Below the pieces are notes generated by a model, which saw nothing but the letters and a program-made list of their open reading frames with translations, made no database searches and was not told the origin of the DNA. A stretch of 31,361 nucleotides of DNA, from NCBI GenBank assembly GCA_021464525.1, contig JADRCO010000537.1, forward strand, positions 1 to 31,361. Reading direction: 5' to 3'. Made by a program: the position numbers and the translations under genes. Shown here piece after piece: positions 1-8,283 of this stretch (its first letter is position 1; each line of letters starts with the position of its first letter). The stretch is from Rhizophagus sp. LPA8_4_AMF. Taxonomy: Eukaryota > Glomeromycota > Glomeromycetes > Glomerales > Glomeraceae.

Positions 1-135
1 TTCAGAATTGCTTGCACGTGCAGAACATAGAGGTAGTGCACTTAGCTCTAAGTCCCAAGCTCGGAACTAAGCTATGGTGTGCATTTAAAGAGGGAATGCA
101 CTTATAGAGGATGCACTTATGGGGGTGCTACTGTA
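1..135. mobile_element. Right terminus of a pogo/Tc1-mariner-like DNA element, cut by the window edge
   Basis: Read on the minus strand from position 133, the sequence begins CAGTAGCACCCCCATAAGTG and then repeats an ATAAGTGCATCC-like unit. On the plus strand the unit 'tgcactta(t)' recurs near 37, 99 and 112. The CAG-starting end abuts a TA dinucleotide at 134-135. TA target duplication and CAGT termini are the hallmark of pogo/Tigger-type elements. The other end lies outside the window and no transposase is seen, so this is probably a non-autonomous copy or a remnant. Confidence 0.5.
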
Positions 136-654
136 TTAGGTAAAGGTTAAAAAGTTTGATGGTTATATTGGATAAATCACTCATTCAGCACAAAGCACCA
201 AATAACTAACGCTACCTAAAGGTAGCTTGTGATATTAGAAATCAAATTTAATCAGTTAATCCTATACATGTAACTGAAATTAAATGGTCAAAATGGTCAA
301 AATAATTTTTACCTAGACCCTCCCAAAAGTTAAAATGGCCAAAATTATGTCAAATTATATAATTTTGATTAGATATGTATAAACTATATCAATTATTGGC
401 TTGGGTGATATTTTTTTGCACTGCTACAAAAAACTCTTTATCTCAGCTAATACAGAAGTCAAACTCTGATTACTGCTAAGAATATCAATATGTATCCAAT
501 TGGCATTATACAAAGTAGAAATATTTACAAAGTGCAACTAAGATGTAACAAAACCCTTAAATCAATTACATTAAATATATTAAAGTATTTTCAGAGAACA
601 TTCTTCATGAAGAGCCAAATTTTTTATTGATTAAATCCAACAATACTATTTCAG
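136..654. other. AT-rich intergenic DNA, no gene seen
   Basis: There are stop codons in all frames, short homopolymers and no recognisable motif. The stretch ends in a pyrimidine-rich 'ctatttcag' at 646-654. That would serve as a splice acceptor for the degenerate coding segment that follows, so an upstream exon of that pseudogene may once have been here. Confidence 0.4.
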
Positions 655-2069
655 ATTATGGCTGTATGGAGAGTGTGATATTCCCATTTTGACAGAAGAC
701 CCATTTAGATTGCTCATTTTAAACACTTATGGCAATATGATCCATACAACTTGTGTGAAAGCTATGTATAAAGATGGAATATTACTTTACTCATATAGCA
801 TGGCTGATAATAGTGATCCATTATTACTTTTCAAATACAGCATTGTTGATTATAGCAGTAGAGAAAAGAGCAGTATTTTGGAATCTGACAGACCTCTCTT
901 ATTAATCTTAGAAACCTTGGATATAATATCCTCAAAAGTCTTAAAAATAAAACTGTTAGATATTGCTTTTCCAGATCAAGGTCAATGCTCCAAATGTGGC
1001 AATGACATTTTAATGTTTTCTCTCAAAGCATTCTCATAAACATATTTTTCACAGACTCTGTATTGAAAAAAACCTTTTTCTTGGCACATCAAGTGCATGA
1101 CCATCTCCCAGCTGTGGAAAGAATGTGGACATCTTAGAACAAGCTGATGATGCCTTTGTATCGTTTCTAATATGCAAGTTTTGCCATTATCTGATCCCAA
1201 GGAGACCTCTCAATCAAGTGGAATTTCACCTTTATCCAACTTGATGAGTGAAATGTTTGCCCTATCTTCATCACCTATACGGAGAGGAGGGACTGAGAGT
1301 ACAGCATGCAACTCAACAGGTTAAAAGTACTTTGAGTTGTGCTAAATGCTCTGAAGACCTTTCTCATGCCTCCCTCCTCTAGGTTTTCTTCAATTCTCTC
1401 CTCAAGCTCCCTTAAAACCGCTCATATATTCAACCTGCCAGCATATCATGCATTACAATTGCATCTATATGTCCATCAACTGATATGAAAATTGATGAAC
1501 ATGATATGGTAACTGGCGCCCAAGAGTCGAGTACTGCGCAGAAAAAATGTTCTAGGGAATCAGGTACATCAACCAAAAATCCTCTAACAAGAAAGCTAAA
1601 AAAACTGGCAGGAAGAAGAATGCATCAAGTACGCTAGAAAAACTTATAGAAGAATTATCCTCTGAAACATCTCAGGTATCAGAGATTGCGGAAAGGGGGG
1701 ACTGGGAATTTCTTTGATCTGTATAATGCAATCGTCAATATGGAAGGGCAGGAGGAGATTGCAAAATGAGATGTCATTAGATCATATTTTAATTTCGGAA
1801 AAGTACTCGATGATCTCTATAATTATTATAAGAAAGATAATCCTAAGCGTACTGCCCAGGCATTGGTTAATAAAGAAGTTCGGGAGCAACTCCCCAATGT
1901 TAGTGATGACGCACTTAGGAAGAAAAAAGAAAGGGCTCTGAAAATTTTTGAGCTATTCAACGAAATCGGTGAAGATAAGTTTCAAAAGATCAAATCCTTT
2001 TCCGCCTCGACAATATCAAAATTAAGCCAAGACGAAACCGATAAAATATTGATTAAAGTTTGCGAGTGA
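655..2069 (+). pseudogene. Decayed RING-type plus NPKRTAQALVN-domain gene of a Rhizophagus-like multicopy family
   Basis: Coding-like sequence is spread over several frames. An open stretch to 1039 ends in a CSKCGND motif near 985-1005. A second C-x2-C (CAKCSED, 1338-1358) is followed in another frame by TCQHIMHYNC (1433-1462), which fits the Cys-x-His-x2-His-x2-Cys part of a RING finger. The 3' part, read in the frame of 1740, encodes LYNAIVNMEGQEEIAK, then an in-frame TGA at 1767-1769. It then continues through YFNFGKVLDDLYNYYKK and NPKRTAQALVNKEVREQL to a stop after 2069. I recall this C-terminal block as a very abundant repeat family in Rhizophagus. Frame changes plus the internal stop make it a broken copy. 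Its function is unknown. Family assignment is from memory. Confidence 0.6.
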
Positions 2070-2208
2070 TTATCACATAGTGCTATTGCAGATGATCGTC
2101 TCAATAATCGTAATATCAGTTAGACGCGATCATAATTATGTTGGTAGGATTATTCATTCTTTATCTTTATTTTAATTTTGGTGAACATTGGGCGGCAGTC
2201 CGCAAAAA

Positions 2209-2397
2209 ACAATTATTTAAAAAATGGACCAACAATACCAAATTTCCATTTGTTCTTAACATATATTAGTATTTTACATGCTCATTAATATTTATCATGC
2301 CTTATAATTTTCAATAATATATATAGGTTAAACCAATAACTATTTATTAAAAAGGGGCCAGCAAAATCAAATTCCCATTTCCTCTTTGTTTTTCCTT
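2209..2397. repeat. Diverged pair of direct repeats, about 60 bp each
   Basis: The segment from about 2209 (attatttaaaaaatggacca, then aatttccatttg) recurs from about 2338 (tatttattaaaaaggggcca, then aaattcccatttcc). The two copies are about 129 bp apart and match over most positions with a few indels. They could be remnants of a small interspersed element. Confidence 0.4.
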
Positions 2398-2502
2398 TAT
2401 ATTTGAATAAGCTTCAACTTTATAGTAGTATGGATAACATATCACTTTATATGGATAATATTATCAACTTTAATGATTTAATCATGATAATATCATTAAC
2501 TT

Positions 2503-2556
2503 TTATGGAATTGCAACATTCTATGGAATTGCAACATTATTAATTTCTATGGAATT
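2503..2556. repeat. 18-bp tandem repeat, 2.5 copies
   Basis: The unit (t/c)tatggaattgcaacatt occurs at 2503-2520 and immediately again at 2521-2538. A partial third copy, ctatggaatt, lies at 2547-2556. Confidence 0.75.
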
Positions 2557-2924
2557 AAATTCATGAATTATTCACGATCCTGACGAACGCGGTGAATTAA
2601 TCGAATTAACTTAAAAAAAGTTTCTTAAACTGCAAGACGTCTTTCAACTTATTTTTATAATTTTAGTACCTAAATTTATATTTATAATGTTCGAAAAATT
2701 GCTTTGAACAACAGAATTGTGTATAATAACTTTCAATTCGGGACTATACAGTATTTTGCTTGTGAATTCATCCAGTCTTCTTTCTTTTGTAAAATTCACA
2801 GTATAATCACATCATATTGTATCTGGAGGATGTTTATTTAAATAGTGATGTTAAAATGATTAAATTCTCTTTAAATATCAACCTTTAATTATACGTATTT
2901 AAATTGATAGCATGTATTGTAATT

Positions 2925-4102
2925 TTAACGTTTGACCCTAAAAATTATGAATAAATTGTTATTATTATGTTAATGAACAGTTGAGTACGTCACAAATAAA
3001 AAAAAAAATATTTAATATACCATGTGTATCTCTTTCTTGCCTTTGCAAGACCCGGTTTCTTACGTTCGACAACACGAGTATCGCGTGTAACAAGATTGGC
3101 TAGAAAGAAAGTTATGTTATTATCACAAAGAAATATGACCAAAAATAAGAAGCGATTTATTTACCTGCTCTTAAAATTGGTTTGAGATCAGAATCGTGTA
3201 TAATCAAAGCTTTAGTGATCCCATGAGCAATTGCATCTGCTTGACCTTTATGAAAAAAGATAGATTTAGAAATAATTCCCTTCGCAATTCATAAACAAAA
3301 ATTAAGAGTGTTCACCTGTTGTACCTCCTCCCTTAACCTTTGTCCAAACATTATATTTCCCAAGCAAGTCAGTTACTTGAAATGGATATAATATTGACTC
3401 ACGATCTTTCATTAAAGAAAAATATTCCGCCATTGGTTTTCCATTAACGATTACATGCCCATCACCTTCTACCACCCAAACTTGAGCAACTGCTTCCTTT
3501 CTTTTTCCTAATGCAAAAGCTCTTCCAAATCGATCGACGGTTTTCATTGCCTCTAAACGTTTTTTCTCTTTTTCTAGATCATACCGTCTAAATAAATCCA
3601 AAAAATCATGTAATTTAGGTGCAATTACGGGTATTATCTTATTTAATTGATTCAATTTTTGTATGATCGTACGGTATTGATGTGTTTTTAAACATAAGCC
3701 CAATTCTTCATCTAAACGTTGTTTTAATATCCATAAAGTTGGTGAAACATTTTTATCTTGTAATTTAGGTGTTGTTCTATATTTAAATATAAGATCATCA
3801 AGTCGTATAATAAGATCATTATAAGTTGGTCTGCCTGTAAAATATGAAATTGATTGAGGTAATTCACGTTCTGAGAATATATCAATTGATTCATATTTAT
3901 CCAAGTGAATATTTTGTTGATTTTCTTTACTAATAGTAGTATAAAAACCTCGGAAATTTACAAAAGGGTTTATAATATTTGAATTTCTATTACATGATTT
4001 TAAAATAATGGACTTTTTTATATTTGATTTTAAATTATTTCCTAATACTTTTTCGGAAACTTTATAAACAAATTGTAATTTAGAAGTTAATGAAGTTAAC
4101 AT
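2925..4102 (-). CDS. MRPS9: Mitochondrial small-subunit ribosomal protein uS9m (MRPS9)
   Basis: This is a structural protein of the mitochondrial ribosome small subunit. Four exons are read on the minus strand: 4102-3316, 3245-3165, 3099-3021 and 2937-2925 (960 nt, 319 aa). The terminal exon is only 13 nt. It restores the family-typical C-terminal end YTWVKR, which reading straight past the 3021 donor would destroy. The N-terminus (MLTSLTSKLQFVYKV) is basic, hydroxylated and low in acid, as in a mitochondrial presequence. The uS9 core starts near residue 191 (RFGRAFALGKRKEAVAQVW) and carries NGKPMAEYF, GGGTTGQADAI and TRDTRVVERKKPGLAKARKR, all standard uS9 signatures. Residues 50-190 are a mitochondria-specific N-terminal extension. 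The start is the first ATG of the open frame. Length is close to yeast Mrps9 (278 aa). Introns are 70, 65 and 83 nt. Confidence 0.93.
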
Positions 4103-4214
4103 AATTTCATAAAAAAAAAAAAAAAATTTGGTAGATGCAAGTCTAAATAAATAAAATGGAACCGATTTGTAACACCAGAATTGATCATCGATCTGTGTAT
4201 TTTACTCCCAACTA

Positions 4215-4365
4215 CAGTCGGGCCCTCGATACAACGAACCCTCCGATTTTCACCTCAAATTCGCTATAAAATTATAGTTGGCTGATTTGCTATGACGAGG
4301 GATATTTGACGAATATGAGAGAAAAATTCGTTATAAAGAGAGTTCGTTATATTGAGGGCCGACTA
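4215..4365. mobile_element. pogo/Tigger-type MITE, about 151 bp
   Basis: The left end CAGTCGGGCCCTCGATACAA pairs with the right end, which reads on the minus strand as tagtcgg-ccctcaatataacgaactctc. The terminal inverted repeats thus span roughly 30 bp with a few mismatches. The left end is preceded by TA (4213-4214). The right TA is blurred by a mutation (ccgactaat instead of ccgactgta). There is no coding capacity. CAGT...CTCGATATAACGAA termini are typical of the pogo/Tigger branch of Tc1-mariner elements. It lies about 110 bp upstream of the uS9m start codon, so it could sit in that gene's promoter. Confidence 0.75.
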
Positions 4366-5400
4366 ATATTTAACTAATGAATTATTTATTGTTCAGATAC
4401 TAAAATCATCGAATGTACTGTATGATACCAAAAATTAACACCTCAAAATAAATAAAGGAATCACTTAGTAGTAACCAATTTAAACAAATGACATAACTAT
4501 ATCAATTAAACCACTAATTTTCTGAATTATAAGAATATTTCTTATTATTTTTGACGCAATATCCAATCAATATCAATGCAATCATTTGATTAAAAATCCC
4601 TATCTCCCATTATTAAATTTATCATTAAATGAAATGTTTCACGATGTTCTCCTAAGTCCTAATCTGTCCTAACGCCTCAGCAGCCTCGCTTGGGCTGTTT
4701 TGAAGGATGCTATCAATTAAATCCTATAGCTAACTTGGAATAGCCGTGAGGTACCCAACTTGGAAACAGCCTCCGACCATCCGCTTAGATACTTCAAACA
4801 GGACCCCTGAATACGATTATATCACGCTATTTATTTTATATCACCTTCGTCTGTACGGATTGAGTTTTTAGTACTATTGAACATAAGTGTAACCTTGTAC
4901 GGATTCAAGGTTTTCGTACTAATTAACTTAGTAGATATCACATCAATTATCACGACGAACCTCCTTCATAGTGTATTCAGGGGCCCTCTTCAAACCCGAG
5001 TGCCGAAGAGAGTACTCACCCTCGGTCAGGTACCCATCCCACTTCAGACCCAAGTATCAAACCAATGACCATAAGTTGAAAGGGGAAATAATTGTATTTT
5101 TCTTAAGACATTTAAGACAATCAATTGTAATTTCAGAAATAAAGGACTTCTTAAAAAATGGAAATTATAAATATATTGTTTAGAATCATAAGATCAATTG
5201 TTGGAACAACAAAAGAATTTTAGTTTTCGTTTTTCGTCATCTTTATAATGTAACAATGAAGAAACCAACTTAACATCTAGTATAAAATGGCGTACATGCA
5301 ATATATTTCTAAAATGACAAATCGAAAAAAATAATCAACAAGTGTACTTTTATACATCTAAAGGAAATGATATAAATAATAAATTAGGCTGAATTATGTA
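4366..5400. other. Intergenic DNA with a GC-richer island
   Basis: No gene was found. Positions 4650-4830 and 4970-5065 are clearly richer in G+C than their surroundings. They hold an inverted repeat (ggacccctgaatac at 4801-4814, gtattcaggggccc at 4973-4986, 13 of 14 positions pairing). They also hold a short direct repeat, tgtacggatt...gttttcgtact or similar, near 4852 and 4897. Open frames here (for example 4877-5068) have no recognisable protein signature. Confidence 0.4.
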
Positions 5401-5516
5401 AATTCCGGCCGGAATTAAGATATCGAAATAAATTCGATGAGCCAATCAATATGATTTTGATCAAATTCGATGTCATCAGCCGAATTTGCAAACTTTTTTT
5501 TCGAAATTTTATAAAG
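5401..5516 (+). promoter_or_regulatory. Promoter-proximal region of the Ebp2 gene with palindrome, PAC-like and CCAAT elements
   Basis: A perfect 16-bp palindrome AATTCCGGCCGGAATT lies at 5401-5416. CGATGAG, the core of the yeast PAC element of ribosome-biogenesis genes, is at 5435-5441 and is followed directly by CCAAT (5442-5446). TTCGA-type words recur at 5433-5437, 5466-5470 and around 5500-5504. GAAATTTT at 5503-5510 weakly resembles RRPE. The start codon used here is at 5517. An in-frame ATG at 5451 would place some of these motifs close to or within the transcript. Confidence 0.4.
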
Positions 5517-6901
5517 ATGCCTATTAAAGCCATTAAAACCACTAAAGCGGAAGAAACTGCAAAAGACCTTTCTAAAGAAGAAGACCCCAATACTCAACAC
5601 GTTGAGGAGTCTGATGAATCTAGTTCAGAATCTACTGAAGAAGAGGAAGAAGAGGAAGAGGAGGAAGAGGAGGAAGAAGAGGGAGTCGCGTTAGACGATT
5701 TATCTGAGGAAGAGGTGGACGAAGACGTCGTACCTCAACAGCATGTCACAATAAATAATAAGGTAAAAAATTATATTAAAGAATAATCAATTGCTTTACT
5801 AATTTGCTTTTTAAGTTAACCAAATTTAAATATTGTCAAGTCAGTATTAAAAAAAATTTATCAAGATATTAAGCTTGATGTACCGTGGAATGAAACCCAA
5901 GCGATAACTTCTTTAGAACCTGCAAATATCAAGGATATTAATAACGACATAGAACGTGAATTAACATTGTAAGATATTTGTTATTATTTTATTTTATTTT
6001 ATTATACTAGTTTTTTTTTATAAATGTATTTGAAAATTTTATATTTAGTTACAAGCAAGCACTTGAAGCAGCTGTAGAAGGACGTGAAAAAATTATAGAG
6101 TCAGGAGTAGCATTTTCTAGACCTGATGATTATTTTGCAGAAATGGTAAAATCTGACGAACATATGACAAAAATACGTAAAAAATTAATTGATGAGGAAC
6201 AAAAAATAAAAGCGAGTGAAGAGGCCAGACGTAAACGTGAATTAAAGAAATTTGGCAAAAAAGTTCAAATTGAACGTTTACAAGAACGTCAAAAACAAAA
6301 AAGAGAAGACCTAGAAAAAATTAAAGCTATGAAAAAAAGTATGATAATTCTTAATACATATTTTTTTTTTAAGATTAGCTAAAAGCCTATTAATAAGTTT
6401 TTCTTTTTTTCTTAACTTTAATTTAGAAAGGAAAGGTATTGAAGATACTGCTGTGGATGATGATTTTGAAATTGCTTTAGAAGAAGCTGCTGATAAGGAT
6501 AATAGACCTAATAGACCTAACAAAAAACAAAAAACTGGAAAACCTTCTAAGCGTACTTATAAGGTATCAATCATAAGATTGTAATTTAAAAATTTTATTT
6601 TTTCAAAATAATTTAACTTTTTTATAATTTAAAGGATTCTAAATTTGGCTTTGGTGGAAAGAAACGTCATGCTAAATCAAATACTGCTCAATCTTCTGGT
6701 GATTTATCAATATTTGATAGTGGAAAATCCACAAAAAAAGTACGTCGTAAGATTTATGATATATATGTATAGGTTTTTTTTTGTTGAGGAGAATAATATT
6801 TAAGAATAATTTTTTTTATTTCTTTATAACTATAGAAGAAAATCACAAAAACGCGTCCTGGAAAAGCTAGACGTCAAGCTGCAAGAAATAAAAGACAATG
6901 A
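5517..6901 (+). CDS. EBP2: rRNA-processing protein Ebp2 (EBNA1BP2 family)
   Basis: This is a nucleolar factor for 27S pre-rRNA processing and 60S subunit assembly. There are six exons: 5517-5762, 5841-5968, 6049-6338, 6427-6563, 6635-6739 and 6836-6901 (972 nt, 323 aa). The N-terminus is acidic, including an uninterrupted run of about 15 Glu near residues 40-55. The conserved Ebp2 domain follows, recognised by VDEDVVPQQHVTINNK, PWNETQAITS, ELTFYKQALEAA, SRPDDYFAEMVKSDEHM, ELKKFGKKVQIERLQERQKQ and the tail FGFGGKK-like/KTRPGKARRQAARNKR. These blocks cross exon junctions in frame, which confirms the splicing. Length agrees with human EBNA1BP2 (306 aa). An in-frame upstream ATG at 5451 would add 22 hydrophobic/basic residues. 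I prefer 5517 because the family starts with an acidic region. Confidence 0.93.
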
Positions 6902-8283
6902 AAATTATTTAATTATTATTTTTATTTTTTCAGACATTTCATTCAAATCTTATAATTTTATCAATGAATAATACTATTTTAAAATAAAATAAAATTTCTT
7001 ATCAAATAAATTTTTTTTTTTGTAAAAAATTTGACATTCTTTTAAATTAATATTTTATATTACGGCTTTACAAGTTTTAAACAAGAGAAGGCCTAATTAA
7101 ATCAGATTAATAAATGCTTGTGGAGTTTGTGTTTATGTCAATTTTGTTATATAGAAACCTAGATTTAATGTTATTATATTTGCCTAAGTCCTATCCTACC
7201 CGACTTATTTTTTTAGGACGAACCGGACTATGGATATAAGGTAATGGGTGAGACCAAAGCTTCTATTGGTGTGTTAAAGCATACGAAATACTTTATTATA
7301 ATTGCTTCTACTGAAATATATACATATATACTAAAATTCATACATAAAAGTGCAAGTCGAATCACTAAGAAGCCAAATGAATTGACTTATTAAAAAAACA
7401 AAAAAGAGTTATGGTTCTTTTACTTTAAAAAAGACTAAAGAAACCTTTAGAAGCGTAAAAAGACTAAAAAATATGAAATGTAATCATTTAAAGTTTTTAA
7501 TAATTTTAACAGTTTCCATATTAGATATTTTAAATATTAGTTTCGTCTCTGTTTTTATCTCGTAATCCCGTATGACAAACAAATTTTATATATCGATAGC
7601 CAATTATATTCTTAATCATGTTAAATTGGTCCAACTTTCCCAACGGAAAGTCAGTAAATATCAAGACTTTTATTATTTATCGTAAATATTGTATCGATAC
7701 CTGACATTCTTTATTCTCCTTCGCATCCCTTGTATTATATTTTTCTTTCTTCCTCGCGTGCCAGCACGTTAGTCATATCTACCTATAAGTTTTTCTCGTT
7801 ACCATATTAGGCATCTGTTCTTTCTACACTAGATTTAGTTGGACTACTAATAACGCGAACAAAATTTATTAAATTTGTTTTTATTTCTATATAGATAACG
7901 ATAGTTTTTATTCGATATTCGAAACTCTCATCTACATTAAACGAAAAAAAAAATTTAACGACTATTTAAAGGTTTGCGTGAATTCAAAAAAAAAATTCTA
8001 CAAATAAAGCGATTTGTTGAAATAAATAAATAAATAAATAAATTACTTGTTTACGATTGAACCGCAGGACACGATTCCATTCTTTATGTACTTTGGCTTT
8101 ATTTCGTTCGTTCGTTATAGTATACTCATCTGTCACTTAGTCAAGTTTTGATTTATAATAGTAAGCAGTGTAAATAATAATATCAGGTAATTTCTCGATT
8201 GATTATTTATATTTTCTTTCACTAGTATATTAACGGTTTTATTTATTTTTTTTATTCAAAGAATATTTTATATAATTGAAAAA
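6902..8283. other. Intergenic region and upstream/5' UTR of the kelch-BTB gene
   Basis: No gene was recognised. The 3' end of Ebp2 runs into A/T homopolymers. An (AAAT)n microsatellite of about six units lies at 8020-8043. Pyrimidine-rich stretches (for example 7685-7760) and the absence of nearby upstream ORFs fit a long promoter or leader for the gene starting at 8284. Confidence 0.4.
8020..8043. repeat. (AAAT)n microsatellite
   Basis: About six tandem AAAT units lie 240 bp upstream of the kelch-BTB start codon. Confidence 0.85.

Larger units (their letters stand above)
2070..2924. other. AT-rich spacer with short repeats
   Basis: No gene was found between the pseudogene and the 3' end of the uS9m gene. 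It contains the two repeat groups listed separately and a GC-richer patch, gggcggcagtccgc, near 2189-2202. Confidence 0.4.

Noticed and set aside
982-1200. 72-aa minus-strand open frame
   Set aside because: It is antisense to the RING-like pseudogene, whose plus-strand motifs explain the openness.
4650-5065. Possible tRNA or other structured RNA in the GC-richer island
   Set aside because: No acceptor stem with a matching GTTCRA T-loop could be found. Only a long-range inverted repeat is supported.
5384-5600. Two overlapping minus-strand open frames
   Set aside because: They are shadows across the Ebp2 promoter and first exon with no recognisable protein.
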